Below, in pieces: positions 26,779 to 35,840 of a DNA stretch of 64,000 nucleotides (positions are counted from its first letter, which is position 1; each line of letters starts with the position of its first letter). Origin of the DNA: Bradyrhizobium sp. Rc3b (GTDB lineage Bacteria; Pseudomonadota; Alphaproteobacteria; Rhizobiales; Xanthobacteraceae). The notes beneath the pieces were generated by a model. The model saw only the letters and a list, made by a program, of their open reading frames with translations. It was not told the DNA's origin and made no database searches. The translations under genes were made by a program, and so were the position numbers. The stretch spans positions 124,001 through 188,000 of the forward strand of contig NZ_FOUS01000004.1 in NCBI RefSeq assembly GCF_900114915.1. The letters are read 5' to 3'.

Positions 26779-27191
26779 TGGCGCGGCATGTGATCGCGCC
26801 GGTCGATGAACTGCCGCCGGGGACGCGAAAATTTCTGGAGATCGACGGGCGGCCGATTGCGGTCTTCAACATCAAGGGTGAATATTTCGGCCTGATGAAC
26901 CGTTGCCCGCATCAGGGCGCGGCGCTGTGCGAGGGCCCGCTGATCGGTCTTGCGCAGTCGAAGGAGCCCGGCGAGATCGAATACACCAGGCTCGGGGAGA
27001 TCATCCGCTGCCCCTGGCACGGCTGGGAGTTCGACATCCGCACCGGCCAGTCCTATTGCGATCCCCGCCGCTTCCGCGTGAAGGCCTATCCGGCCCATGT
27101 CGAGCCGGGCGCGAGCGTGGTGAAGGGGCCATATGTGGCCGAGACGATCCCGGTGAAAGTCGAGAGCGATTACGTGGTGGTGGAGCTGTAG
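26778..27191 (+). CDS. Rieske [2Fe-2S] ferredoxin-like protein
   Basis: 137 residues from the ATG overlapping the upstream stop. Cluster ligands are in CPHQGAAL (about residue 40) and CPWHGWEFD (about residue 77), the C-x-H / C-x2-H pattern. The single-domain size suggests an electron-transfer component, or a regulatory partner of the amidohydrolases, rather than an oxygenase. No oxygenase catalytic subunit or reductase lies nearby, which makes its electron partner unclear. Longer in-frame starts upstream lie inside the amidohydrolase gene. Confidence 0.88.
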   Translation: MARHVIAPVDELPPGTRKFLEIDGRPIAVFNIKGEYFGLMNRCPHQGAALCEGPLIGLAQSKEPGEIEYTRLGEIIRCPWHGWEFDIRTGQSYCDPRRFRVKAYPAHVEPGASVVKGPYVAETIPVKVESDYVVVEL

Positions 27192-27201
27192 CCCCATCTC
27201 T

Positions 27202-27364
27202 TTACCCTCCCCTGGAGGGGGAGGGTCGATCGCGCGGAGCGCGAGCGGGGTGGGGTGATCTCTCCCCAGGGGCAGCGTTCGATGCGGAGGGACCTTCACC
27301 CCACCCCGTCTCACATTATCGCTGCGCTCAATGTGAGCCGACCCTCCCCCTCCAGGGGAGGGTA
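27202..27364. repeat. Composite palindromic repeat (TACCCTCCCCTGGAGGGG ends)
   Basis: The left end TACCCTCCCCTGGAGGGGGA is matched by an inverted right end before 27364. Inner CACCCCACCCCGTCTCACAT blocks are also paired. It lies 11 bp after the Rieske stop, between convergent genes. Confidence 0.8.
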
Positions 27365-27390
27365 AGAGGCGGCGATGATCGAAGCGACCA

Positions 27391-28722
27391 TCAACGCCCC
27401 GCCACAGGCTCGGCCACCGCATCATATGTCGGCACCGCCTTGCCGCCGCCGCGGTACACCGTCGAGGCCGCGATGATGCCGAGCAGTGCAGCGAGCATCA
27501 GCCAGAAGCCGGGCGAGGCCTTGTCGCCGGTATGCTCGATCAGCAAGGTCGAGGCGAACGGCGTGAAGGTGCCGAACAGGGCGGCGGCGAGCGCGAAGGC
27601 GAGCGAGAAGCAGGTGGTGCGCACATGCGCCGGCACGATCTCGACCAGCGCGCCGAGCATGGTGCCACTGTAGACGCCGAAATAGAACGAGAACATCATC
27701 TCGACCGCGAGCAGCTTGCCGAAGCTCGGGGCCGTCACCAGCCAGTGCAGCGCCGGGTAGGCGGTGACGAGCGACATGCAGGCGATCGCGATCAGCACCG
27801 GCTTGCGGCCGATCCGGTCGGACAGCGCGCCGCCGACCGGGTTCCAGAAGAAGTTGGTCACGGCGACGAGCAACGTGACCAGCAACGCGTCCTGCGTCGA
27901 CAGCTTCAGCACGGTCTTGCCGAAGGTCGGCGTGTAGACGGTGACGAAGTAGAACGTCGTCGTGGTCAGGATCGCGATCATCATGCCGAGGATGACGATG
28001 CGCCAGTTGGCGAGCGCGGAGGCGAACACCTCGCTGGCCGTCGGATGCTTTTTCATGGCGAGGAAGGCCGGCGTCTCCTCCAGCGTCCGCCGCAGGACAA
28101 AGATCAGGGGGATGATCAGGCAGCCCACGAAGAAGGGAATGCGCCAGCCCCAGGCGGCGACGGTGTCGGCCGGCATCACCTCCGAAAGGATGTAGCCGAG
28201 GATCGAGGCGACGAAGATCGCGACCTGCTGGCTCGACGACTGGAAGGAGGTGTAGAAACCGCGATTGCCCGGGGTGGAGATCTCCGAGAGATAGACCGAC
28301 ACGCCGCCGAGCTCGACGCCGGCGGAGAAGCCCTGCAGCAGACGTCCGACCAGCACGATGATGGGCGCGGCGATGCCGATGGTCGCATAGCTCGGGCAGA
28401 ATGCGATGACGACGGTGCCGAAGGCCATGATGGCGAGCGTGACGATCAGGCCCTGGCGGCGGCCGATGCGGTCGATGTAAGCGCCGAGCACGATCGCGCC
28501 GACCGGCCGCATCAACGCGCCGAGCCAGAACACGCCGAAGGTGTTGAGCAGCGATGCGGTCTCATCAGAGGAGGGGAAGAACGCCTTGCCGATCGCGGCG
28601 GCATAGAAGCCGAACAGGAAGAAGTCGAACTGCTCGAGAAAATTGCCTGACGTGGCGCGCAGGATGGCGCCGATGCGCGATTTGATCGCGGGTGGATTGG
28701 TCGATGCGGCTGGTCCAGCCAT
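27391..28722 (-). CDS. MFS transporter, MHS (metabolite:H+ symporter) type
   Basis: 443 residues from the ATG at 28722, preceded by AAGGGGAG. Twelve membrane segments. The N-terminal [25 protein letters not shown] motif and the [19 protein letters not shown] loop are typical of MHS proteins such as citrate, ketoglutarate or proline symporters. It probably imports a carboxylate across the inner membrane. A longer frame upstream lacks membrane character. It lies next to the LysR gene at 28865 on the same strand, which may regulate it. Confidence 0.88.
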   Translation of the reverse strand: MAGPAASTNPPAIKSRIGAILRATSGNFLEQFDFFLFGFYAAAIGKAFFPSSDETASLLNTFGVFWLGALMRPVGAIVLGAYIDRIGRRQGLIVTLAIMAFGTVVIAFCPSYATIGIAAPIIVLVGRLLQGFSAGVELGGVSVYLSEISTPGNRGFYTSFQSSSQQVAIFVASILGYILSEVMPADTVAAWGWRIPFFVGCLIIPLIFVLRRTLEETPAFLAMKKHPTASEVFASALANWRIVILGMMIAILTTTTFYFVTVYTPTFGKTVLKLSTQDALLVTLLVAVTNFFWNPVGGALSDRIGRKPVLIAIACMSLVTAYPALHWLVTAPSFGKLLAVEMMFSFYFGVYSGTMLGALVEIVPAHVRTTCFSLAFALAAALFGTFTPFASTLLIEHTGDKASPGFWLMLAALLGIIAASTVYRGGGKAVPTYDAVAEPVAGR

Positions 28723-28864
28723 GGCGTTGCTCCCCTTGGAAAGGTCTGGCCGGACCGGGAAATCATCCCACGGCAAGGCGACAGAGGCTGCGACAATCTG
28801 CCACGCCTCTTCCCGCGCGAGGCGGGGGGAGTCAATCCGTTTTGCGGAGGAAGCTGCTGATTTT

Positions 28865-29764
28865 TCAGGCCTTATTTTGCGTTGCAGCAATCAGCCATTG
28901 GCGGAATGCGGTCAGCTTCGGTGCTTCGCGGCGCCCCTCGGGCGCGACCAGGTAGAAGCCGGCGTCGGCCGGCAGCGCGATCTTGAAGGGCACCACGAGG
29001 CGGCCCTTGGCGATGTCGTCCTGGACGTAGGAGGTCCGTCCCATCGCGACGCCAATGCCGTCGATCGCGGCCTGGATGGTCATGAAGATCATGTCGAAGG
29101 TGATACCGGGGTGCCTCGCGATGTCGGCCGGCAGGCCTGCCGCGGTCAGCCAAAGCCGCCAATCGTCGCTGTTGGCGCTTGAGGTGTGCAGCAGCGGATG
29201 GTTTCCCAGATCTTCGGGCCGGCGCAGTGGCTTGTCGCCACGCAATAGCGACGGACTGCACACCGGAAACAGCTCATCCGCCATCAGCCAGTCGGCGCGC
29301 AGGCCCGGCCATTGGCCGCGGCCGTAGCGGATCGCGGCATCGACATTGTCGCGTTGGAAGTCGACGAAGCTGGTCGAGGTGGTGATACGAACGTCGATGC
29401 CGGGATGCTGCTCCTGGAAATCCGTCAGCCGCGGCAACAGCCATTTTGCGGCGAGCGAGGCCAGCGTTGAGACCGTCAGCACCTTGTCGTCGTCCTTGCG
29501 CAGCAACCGGTCGGTCGCAAGCCGGAGGTCGTTGAAGGCAGCGCGGACGCCGGGGAGGTAGTCGCGCGCCTCCGGGGTCAGGGCCAGCGCACGGTTCTGC
29601 CGGATGAACAGGCGGATGCCGAGCTCCTCCTCGAGCCTTCGGATCTGATGGCTGATCGCGGTCTGCGTCACGTTCAGCTCGGCCGCCGCCAGCGTGAAGC
29701 TGAGATGGCGCGCGGCGGCCTCAAACGCCCGCAATCCGTTCAGGGACGGCAATCTGGCAGTCAT
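28865..29764 (-). CDS. LysR-family transcriptional regulator (GcvA-like)
   Basis: 299 residues, standard LysR length. N-terminal winged helix ([20 protein letters not shown] ... [17 protein letters not shown]) followed by a periplasmic-binding-like effector domain with the [18 protein letters not shown] pattern of the GcvA branch. It is divergent from the DUF1127 gene at 29875. A palindrome of LysR-box type (29779-29795) lies 15 bp upstream of its start. The target may be the DUF1127 gene, itself, or the transporter downstream. Confidence 0.9.
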   Translation of the reverse strand: MTARLPSLNGLRAFEAAARHLSFTLAAAELNVTQTAISHQIRRLEEELGIRLFIRQNRALALTPEARDYLPGVRAAFNDLRLATDRLLRKDDDKVLTVSTLASLAAKWLLPRLTDFQEQHPGIDVRITTSTSFVDFQRDNVDAAIRYGRGQWPGLRADWLMADELFPVCSPSLLRGDKPLRRPEDLGNHPLLHTSSANSDDWRLWLTAAGLPADIARHPGITFDMIFMTIQAAIDGIGVAMGRTSYVQDDIAKGRLVVPFKIALPADAGFYLVAPEGRREAPKLTAFRQWLIAATQNKA

Positions 29765-29778
29765 TTGGCAGCAGGATA

Positions 29779-29795
29779 CATGACGTTATTTCATG
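29779..29795. promoter_or_regulatory. Candidate LysR box (CATGA-N7-TCATG)
   Basis: A 5-bp-arm palindrome containing the T-N11-A pattern typical of LysR sites. It lies in the 110-bp gap between the divergent lysR and DUF1127 genes, close to the lysR start, where autoregulatory sites are usually found. Binding is inference. Confidence 0.4.
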
Positions 29796-29874
29796 CGAAA
29801 AGGTACAAATTGTCGTTTGTCGCAGTGCACCAGGAAGCAGATATTAGCGGACAACTTAGCTCCAGGAGCTGAAA

Positions 29875-30078
29875 ATGTCTACTTTGACTGACAATTGGAT
29901 GACAAATCATCATGCACCGGGCCTGATCGAGCAGATCGGCGAGACGCTTCACGTCTGGCACGAGCGCTACCGGACCAGGCGCGAACTCACGCACTGGACC
30001 GCGCGTGATCTCCACGATGTCGGGCTGTCCTGGTCCGACATCGCCTACGAGGCCGACAAACCCTTCTGGCGGGCCTGA
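29875..30078 (+). CDS. DUF1127 (YjiS-like) small protein
   Basis: 67 residues; CAGGAGCTG precedes the ATG. The C-terminal arginine-rich ERYRTRRELTHWTARDLHDVG segment followed by DIAYEADKPFW is the DUF1127 signature. Members in alphaproteobacteria affect phosphate or RNA-related metabolism and stress responses, but this one is uncharacterised. It is divergent from lysR and is followed by a strong terminator, so it forms a monocistronic unit. Confidence 0.87.
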   Translation: MSTLTDNWMTNHHAPGLIEQIGETLHVWHERYRTRRELTHWTARDLHDVGLSWSDIAYEADKPFWRA

Positions 30079-30084
30079 TTGGCC

Positions 30085-30130
30085 GCCAGGCCGGCGCCGC
30101 CTCATCAGAGGGGCGCCGGCGGTCCTTTTT
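30085..30130 (+). terminator. Rho-independent terminator after DUF1127 gene
   Basis: A perfect 9-bp stem (GCCGGCGCC at 30090-30098 with GGCGCCGGC at 30112-30120) is followed by GGTCC and a five-T run. It lies just after the DUF1127 stop. Confidence 0.8.
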
Positions 30131-30146
30131 GTCTCGAGCATGTGTC

Positions 30147-30770
30147 ATGACCGTTCTTCGCCTGGAAGATCTGAAGCAATATTCGGACACGCTGCGCACC
30201 CGGCAGGGTGAGGCGCTCAATGTCCGCTTCGTCGAGCCGCGCGATACCGACGAGCTTCAGCACTATTTCCGCTCGCTCTCGACCCGCTCCCGCTACAACC
30301 GTTTCTTCGGCGCGATCAGCGAGCTGCCGAACGGACTGCTGCACGACTTCCTTCAGATCGGCGAGCGCGAACGTTTCACCGTGGTCGCGACCATGATGGT
30401 CGACGGCTTCGAGACCATCGTCGCCGAGGCGCGCTATGCGCTGCAGGCCGAAACCGCGACGCTTGAATTCGGCCTGTCGGTTCATGATCGCTGGCAGGGC
30501 CACGGCATCGCCACAGCGCTTTTGAAGAATCTCGAATGCCGCGCGGCCGCGCTTGGCGCCGAGCACATCTTTGGCGACACGCTACGCTCCAACGAGGCCA
30601 TGGTCTCGCTCGCCCGCAAATCCGGTTTCGCCTTCGTCAATCACCCTGATGATTGGAAGCTGGTGCGCTTCGACAAGGAGATCAGCGTCGCGGCAAAGGA
30701 TATCCCCTGCGCGAGCTGGCGCCTCGCCGCCCTTTCCCGTCAGGCCGAAAGCCCCTCAGCCTCGGTTTGA
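30147..30770 (+). CDS. GNAT-family N-acetyltransferase
   Basis: 207 residues. The acetyl-CoA-binding motif appears as EFGLSVHDRWQGHGIATALL (about residues 111-130), with the RxxGxG/A-type turn as RWQGHGIA. The N-terminal RSRYNRFFGAISEL stretch is seen in GNAT domains of the protein-acetyltransferase type. The substrate is unknown. No clear ribosome-binding site precedes this ATG; the upstream TTG frame begins inside the DUF1127 terminator. A terminator follows. Confidence 0.85.
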   Translation: MTVLRLEDLKQYSDTLRTRQGEALNVRFVEPRDTDELQHYFRSLSTRSRYNRFFGAISELPNGLLHDFLQIGERERFTVVATMMVDGFETIVAEARYALQAETATLEFGLSVHDRWQGHGIATALLKNLECRAAALGAEHIFGDTLRSNEAMVSLARKSGFAFVNHPDDWKLVRFDKEISVAAKDIPCASWRLAALSRQAESPSASV

Positions 30771-30781
30771 CATCACTGCAA

Positions 30782-30817
30782 GCCCGGCCTGGTCATCCAG
30801 CGCCGGGCGTTTTTTTT
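30782..30817 (+). terminator. Rho-independent terminator after GNAT gene
   Basis: GCCCGGC (30782-30788) pairs with GCCGGGC (30802-30808), followed by G and eight T. Confidence 0.85.
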
Positions 30818-30830
30818 GCTTGCAGATCCG

Positions 30831-30986
30831 TCATCCTGAGGTGCGAGACGCGCGGCGCAACGCGACGCGCGGGGAGCCTCGAAGGATGAGCGGCCCCTTC
30901 TGCATCCCCGGTGTCGGACTTCGCGCAGCAACAGTCGGGCCGTCGCCCTTCGAGGGCCGCTGAAGAAGCGGCCACCTCAGGGTGAC
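30831..30986. repeat. TCATCCTGAGG-type composite repeat, copy 1
   Basis: The left end TCATCCTGAGGTGCG is matched by an inverted right end, CCTCAGGGTGA. Inside are CGCGACGCGCGGGGAGCCTC and GAAGGATGAGCGGCC blocks. The same family occurs at 43491. Confidence 0.75.
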
Positions 30987-31008
30987 GGTCATAGATCTTC
31001 GAACGCTG

Positions 31009-31839
31009 CTACTTCCCCGTGAACACCGCTTTCCGCTTCTCGATGAAGGCCTGCACCGCCTCCTTGTGATCGGCGGTCGTGGTAAGGCGGATCAGCCGTT
31101 CGGCTTCGTGGTCGCGCGCGGTTTCGAAGTCGAACAGCACGGCTTCGTCGAGATTATCCTTCATGTAGCGCAGCGCGAGGCGCGGGCCTTCGGCGAGCGA
31201 TTTGGCCAGCGCGAAGGCCTCGGCTTGCAATTTGTCATCGGGCACGACTCGGTTGACGAGGCCGATGGCCTCGGCGCGCGCGGCATCGACACGGTCGCCG
31301 GTGAACATCAGCTCGCGCGCCCGCGCGGTGCCGACGAGGCGGGTGAGCAGCCAGGCGATGCCGTAATCACCACTCAGCGCGATACGGGCATAGCCGGTGG
31401 CGACGAAGGCCGATTGCGCGGCGATGCGGATATCACAGGCCATGGCGATGGCGAGTCCGGCGCCAACCGCGGGCCCGGGCAGGGCGGCGATGGTCGGCTT
31501 GCGCACCGACACCAGCGCGCCGGTGAGCAGCCGTTGCCGTTCCTGCAGATCGGCGATGCGATCTTCCAGCGGCATCTCGAGCTTTGCCTTGTCGCGATGG
31601 GCGCCCATGCCCTTGACGTTGCCGCCGGCGCAGAACGCTTCGCCCGCGCCGGTGATCAGCAGCGCGCCGACGCCGGGGTTCTCGCCGCAGCTGCGGATCA
31701 TCGTGCGCAGCGCCGGTGTCAGCGTATCCGACAGCGAATTGCGCGCGTCCGGCCGGTTAAGTGTGATGACAGCGACGCGGTCGCGGATGACGCAGAGGAG
31801 CTCGTTGGTGCCGGTGTCGATGGTGGTTTCACTGCTCAT
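31009..31839 (-). CDS. Enoyl-CoA hydratase/isomerase family protein
   Basis: 276 residues from the ATG at 31839, with GGGAGGAATA upstream. Crotonase fold: VITLNRPDARNSLS, the oxyanion-hole segment GAGEAFCAGGNVKGMG (about residues 60-75), and PGPAVGAGLAIAMACDIRIAA split over about 100-120. The usual second catalytic Glu region reads SGDYGIAWLLTRLVG, so hydratase versus isomerase activity is not settled. It probably acts in fatty-acid or aromatic acyl-CoA breakdown with the neighbouring acyl-CoA dehydrogenase at 32889. Confidence 0.88.
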   Translation of the reverse strand: MSSETTIDTGTNELLCVIRDRVAVITLNRPDARNSLSDTLTPALRTMIRSCGENPGVGALLITGAGEAFCAGGNVKGMGAHRDKAKLEMPLEDRIADLQERQRLLTGALVSVRKPTIAALPGPAVGAGLAIAMACDIRIAAQSAFVATGYARIALSGDYGIAWLLTRLVGTARARELMFTGDRVDAARAEAIGLVNRVVPDDKLQAEAFALAKSLAEGPRLALRYMKDNLDEAVLFDFETARDHEAERLIRLTTTADHKEAVQAFIEKRKAVFTGK

Positions 31840-31856
31840 TATTCCTCCCCACTCTC

Positions 31857-31948
31857 GTAGGGTGGGCAAAGCGAAGCGTGCCCACCATTGCTTTTCGCGT
31901 CCGAGATGGTGGGCACGGCGCGTTGCGCCTTTGCCCTCCCTACGGCAT
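31857..31948. repeat. GTAGGGTGGGCAAAG-family palindromic repeat, copy 3
   Basis: It begins GTAGGGTGGGCAAAGCGAAG and ends with an inverted CCTTTGCCCTCCCTACGGCAT. It sits between two minus-strand genes, 7 bp from the SDR stop. Confidence 0.8.
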
Positions 31949-31954
31949 CTCGCC

Positions 31955-32656
31955 TCAGAACTTCTCCACCCAGGGCCGCAGCTCGAGCTCCCAGCTCCAG
32001 GCGCTGCGCGGCTGCTGCAACACGTTCCAATAGCTCTGCGCGATCGCGTCGGGATCGAGCATCGAATCCGGCTTGTCTTCGGCTTCCGTCCGCGCCGCGC
32101 TACGGATGCCGCCGTCGATCACGAAATGCGCGACATGAATGCCTTGCGGCGACAATTCGCGCGCCAGGCTCTGCGCGAGGCCGCGTAGCGCAAACTTGCC
32201 CATCGCGAACGAGGCCGACTGCGCGTAGCCCTTGACGCTGGCGGAGGCGCCGGTGAACAGGATCGCGCCGTGCTTGTTCGGCAGCATGCGTTTTGCAGCC
32301 TGTTGCGCAACCAGAAAACCGCCATAGGCGCTGACCGCGATCGCGTTGGCGACGTCGGCAGGGACGAGGTCGACGAACGGCCCGCGCGTGCGGCCGCTGG
32401 CATTGTAGACCACGAGGTCGGGCGTGCCGATCTCGCGCTCGACCAGGCCAAACAGCCGCTCGACCTCCTCCGGATCCGCCGCGTTGCAGGCATAGGCCTT
32501 CGCGCCGGTCTCGCTACAGAGCGCGCCCAGCTTCTCGATCTTGCGCGCCGCCAGCGCGACGCGAATGCCTTGCGCAGCCAGCAAGCGCGCCAGCGAAGCG
32601 CTCAGGCCTTCGCCGGCACCGACGATGAGGGCGATCTTGTATTTCGGATGTTCCAT
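31955..32656 (-). CDS. SDR-family protein with Phe at the catalytic Tyr position
   Basis: 233 residues, a compact Rossmann SDR. The cofactor motif is degenerate (VGAGEGLSASLARLL), and VYNASG replaces the usual NNAG. The catalytic YxxxK appears as FAMGK (Phe150, Lys154), so the proton-donating Tyr is missing. The Ser region TGASAS is present. It may be a non-classical reductase or a binding/regulatory SDR. It lies next to the enoyl-CoA hydratase on the same strand and divergent from the acyl-CoA dehydrogenase, suggesting an acyl-CoA substrate. Confidence 0.85.
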   Translation of the reverse strand: MEHPKYKIALIVGAGEGLSASLARLLAAQGIRVALAARKIEKLGALCSETGAKAYACNAADPEEVERLFGLVEREIGTPDLVVYNASGRTRGPFVDLVPADVANAIAVSAYGGFLVAQQAAKRMLPNKHGAILFTGASASVKGYAQSASFAMGKFALRGLAQSLARELSPQGIHVAHFVIDGGIRSAARTEAEDKPDSMLDPDAIAQSYWNVLQQPRSAWSWELELRPWVEKF

Positions 32657-32888
32657 GGCGTGATCTCTCGCAGACGGGAAGCCGTTGATCTATGCATGGT
32701 CCGCACGGACAACCAGCCGGGACGTTCACAATTCCGCAGGGCGAGTTTGCTCCCTCGCGGCGATCATGCCGCCCTGACGATTTGCGGCTTTATCCGCATC
32801 CGCCGCTGGAGCATGATCGACATCATTCCAAGCGGCAAGCGCCAAATCAGCGCAAAATGTCCGCACGACGGAAACCAAGAGGACGATC

Positions 32889-34673
32889 ATGCCCAAGCCG
32901 GCCCCAGCGCAGCCGAAGAATGTCGTGGCCGCATCATCCGGACTGCTGGCGCCCGACACCACGGGGATGAACTTCTACCGCGCCGATCCCGCGCTGACCG
33001 ACCTGCTCCGCATCCATCTCCCGGAAAATCTGTTCCGCCATATCGAGCCGCATCTCGATCGTCTCGGCGAACTCGCCGGCGGCCGGCTCGACGACTGCGC
33101 GCGGCTCGCCGACCGTCATACACCGGTGCTGCACCAGCGCGACAAGTTCGGCCGCGACGTGCAGTGGATCGAATATCACCCGGCCTATCGCGAATTGGAG
33201 AACGCGGCGTTCGGCGAGTTCGGCATCCACGCGCTCTCGATCCGCAAGGGCATCATGGGCTGGCCGGACAAATATCCCGTGGTGGCCAAGCACGCCTTCA
33301 CCTTCCTGTTCAACCAGACCGAATTCGGCATGGGCTGTCCGATCAACGTCACCGACGGCTGCGCAAAGCTGCTGGCGAATTTCGGCAGCGAGGCGCTGAA
33401 GGCGAAATATCTGGACGGCCTGACCCAGACCGACATGAGCAAGCTAACGCAAGGCGGCCAGTTCATGACCGAGAAGGAGGGCGGCTCCGATGTCGGCACG
33501 CTGACCACGCGCGCGGTGCAGGAGGGCGACCATTGGCGCCTCACTGGCGAGAAATGGTTCTGCTCGAATGCGGATGCGAAAGTGGTAATGCTGCTGGCGC
33601 GCCCCGAAGGCGCCGGCCCCGGCACGCGCGGCGTCGGCCTGTTCCTGATGCCGCGCTTCCTCGACGACGGCTCGCAGAACCACTACCGGATCGTGCGTCT
33701 GAAGGACAAGCTCGGCACACGCTCGATGGCCTCGGGCGAGATCAAGCTGGAAGGCGCGATCGCCTATGCGGTCGGCAAGCTCGACCGCGGTTTCGTGCAG
33801 ATGGCCGAGATGGTGAATTCGTCGCGGCTCTCCAACGGCGTCAAATCCACCGCGCTGATGCGCCGCGCCTATCACGACGCGATGACGGTGGCGACAAATC
33901 GCGTGGTATTCGGCAGCCGCATCATCGACCTTCCCCTCGGCCGGCGGCAGATGCTGAAGATCATGCTGCCGGTCGAGCAGGCGCTGTCGATGAGCTTCCT
34001 CACTGCGGACGCGCTCGACCGCGCCGAGGCCGGCAGCCAGGATGCCGCGGCGCTGCTGCGCATCCTCACCCCGACGCTGAAGTTCCGCGCCACGCGCGAT
34101 GCGCGCAAGGTCTGCGGCGATGCGCTCGAGATGCGCGGCGGCATCGGCTATATCGAGGAATTCGCGACGCCGCGCCTGCTGCGCGATGCGCATCTCGGCT
34201 CGGTCTGGGAAGGCACCGGCAACATCGTCGCGATTGATGCGCTCCGGCGCGCAGTCGGTCGCCATGGCGCGGAATCCGCGCTGTCAGCCGATCTGCATGC
34301 GCGGCTCGATGACAGTGCATCCGTGCCGCAGGCCTGGCGCGACAATCTACGTGGCCTCGTCGATCGTGCGGTGGGTTTTGCGCGAGAGGTCGCGGGGAAA
34401 TCCGAGAACGAGGCCGATGCGCGTCGTGCAACGAGTCTGCTCTATCATGTCGCCAGCGCCGTCGCGTTCGCCTGGGAGGCACATCGCATCCACGAGATGC
34501 GCGGCGATGCGCGCCGGTTGCTGTTGTCGCGGCTCGTCATCGATCATCGGGTGGCGCCAAGCGATCCGTTCCGGCTGACGGAAAATGCGACGCAAGCCAG
34601 GATCGCCGCGCTGCTGCTCGGCGACAGCTCAGCCGGCATGAGCGAGGTTGGCGAACTGGTTCTGGCAGCGTAG
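32889..34673 (+). CDS. Acyl-CoA dehydrogenase family protein (AidB-like)
   Basis: 594 residues, longer than ordinary acyl-CoA dehydrogenases and similar in size to AidB-type members. MTEKEGGSDVG and GEKWFCSNADA are FAD-pocket motifs (about residues 195-225). The C-terminal CGDALEMRGGIGYIEEF segment and the VWEGTGNIV region are family hallmarks. It oxidises an acyl-CoA or acts in a related alkylation-response role. CCAAGAGGACG precedes the ATG. It is transcribed together with the alcohol dehydrogenase 45 bp downstream. Confidence 0.88.
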   Translation: MPKPAPAQPKNVVAASSGLLAPDTTGMNFYRADPALTDLLRIHLPENLFRHIEPHLDRLGELAGGRLDDCARLADRHTPVLHQRDKFGRDVQWIEYHPAYRELENAAFGEFGIHALSIRKGIMGWPDKYPVVAKHAFTFLFNQTEFGMGCPINVTDGCAKLLANFGSEALKAKYLDGLTQTDMSKLTQGGQFMTEKEGGSDVGTLTTRAVQEGDHWRLTGEKWFCSNADAKVVMLLARPEGAGPGTRGVGLFLMPRFLDDGSQNHYRIVRLKDKLGTRSMASGEIKLEGAIAYAVGKLDRGFVQMAEMVNSSRLSNGVKSTALMRRAYHDAMTVATNRVVFGSRIIDLPLGRRQMLKIMLPVEQALSMSFLTADALDRAEAGSQDAAALLRILTPTLKFRATRDARKVCGDALEMRGGIGYIEEFATPRLLRDAHLGSVWEGTGNIVAIDALRRAVGRHGAESALSADLHARLDDSASVPQAWRDNLRGLVDRAVGFAREVAGKSENEADARRATSLLYHVASAVAFAWEAHRIHEMRGDARRLLLSRLVIDHRVAPSDPFRLTENATQARIAALLLGDSSAGMSEVGELVLAA

Positions 34674-34718
34674 GCTGCACGCCACGATCGAACCAAGAAA
34701 CGCGACAGGGAGAGCTCG

Positions 34719-35807
34719 ATGAAGGCCGCCGTCCTCTATGAAGTCAACCAGCCGCTCGTCATCGAGGACGTCAGCCTGCCGAAGCCGGGACCGCGCGAAG
34801 TCTTGATCCGCACCACGGTCGCCGGGCTCTGTCACTCCGACCTGCATTTCATGGAAGGGCTCTATCCGCATCCGCTGCCCGCGGTGCTCGGCCACGAGTC
34901 CGCTGGTGTCGTCGAGCAGGTCGGCTCCGATGTCACTTACGTCAAGCCGGGTGACCACGTCGTCACTTGCCTGTCGGTGTTCTGCGGCACCTGCGACAAC
35001 TGCACCACGGGCCGCACCGTCCTCTGCACCGACACCACCGTGAAGTTGCTGCCGGGCGCCTCAAACCGGATGCAGTGGTCCAAGCCTGAGAAGCTGCACC
35101 AGTTCCTCAATCTCTCGTCCTTTGCCGAACAGATGCTGGTGCACGAGAACGCCATCGTCAAAATCCGCAAGGAGATGCCGCTCGATCTCGCCGCGCTGAT
35201 CGGCTGCGGCGTCATCACCGGCTATGGCGCGGTGGTGAATACCGCGAAGGTGACGGCCGGCGAGACCGTGGCGGTGATCGGTTGCGGCGGCGTCGGCATG
35301 GCCGCGATCAACGGCGCGCAGATCGCCGGCGCCGGCCGCATCATCGCCATCGACACCAATCCGGCCAAGCTCCAGCTGGCGACCAAGCTGGGTGCGACCG
35401 ACATCATCAACCCCGCCGACGGCGACGTCGTGAAGCAGGTGCGCGATCTCACCAATGGCGGCGTGCATCATTCCTTCGAGGTGCTCGGCCGCAAGGAGAC
35501 AGCCGAGCAGGCGTTCGGCATGCTCGCCTCCGGCGGCACCGCCACCATCGTCGGCATGATCCCGTTCGGCCAGAAGATCGAACTGCACGGTTTCGATTTC
35601 CTGCGCGAGCGCCGGATTCAGGGCTCCTCGATGGGTTCGAACCATTTTCGCGTCGACATGCCGCGCTTGGTCGACTTCTACCTGCGTGGACGGCTGCATC
35701 TGGAGGACTGGATCTCGGCGAAATTGAAGCTGTCCGAGATCAACGAGGGTTTTGCCAACATGAAAGCCGGCAAGACGCTGCGCAGCGTGATCGTGTTCGA
35801 CAGCTAG
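34719..35807 (+). CDS. Zinc-dependent alcohol dehydrogenase (class III-like)
   Basis: 362 residues; AGGGAGAGC precedes the ATG. Catalytic zinc ligands are Cys38 (GLCHSD), His59/Glu60 (GHES) and Cys163 (IGCGVITG). Structural zinc ligands are Cys89, Cys92, Cys95 and Cys103. The NAD motif is VIGCGGVGMAA near residue 190. The 160s segment and the HFRVDMPR region fit the class III/NDMA-dependent branch. It oxidises a primary alcohol or a hemithioacetal-type adduct, presumably supplying an aldehyde/acyl pathway with the upstream dehydrogenase. Confidence 0.92.
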   Translation: MKAAVLYEVNQPLVIEDVSLPKPGPREVLIRTTVAGLCHSDLHFMEGLYPHPLPAVLGHESAGVVEQVGSDVTYVKPGDHVVTCLSVFCGTCDNCTTGRTVLCTDTTVKLLPGASNRMQWSKPEKLHQFLNLSSFAEQMLVHENAIVKIRKEMPLDLAALIGCGVITGYGAVVNTAKVTAGETVAVIGCGGVGMAAINGAQIAGAGRIIAIDTNPAKLQLATKLGATDIINPADGDVVKQVRDLTNGGVHHSFEVLGRKETAEQAFGMLASGGTATIVGMIPFGQKIELHGFDFLRERRIQGSSMGSNHFRVDMPRLVDFYLRGRLHLEDWISAKLKLSEINEGFANMKAGKTLRSVIVFDS

Positions 35808-35840
35808 CGCCACGGACGCCGTCGTCGCTCGAAAATCAAG

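Noticed and set aside
27532..28650. Plus-strand frame antisense to the MHS transporter
   Set aside because: Charged, low-complexity shadow of hydrophobic codons; the minus strand encodes twelve membrane segments.
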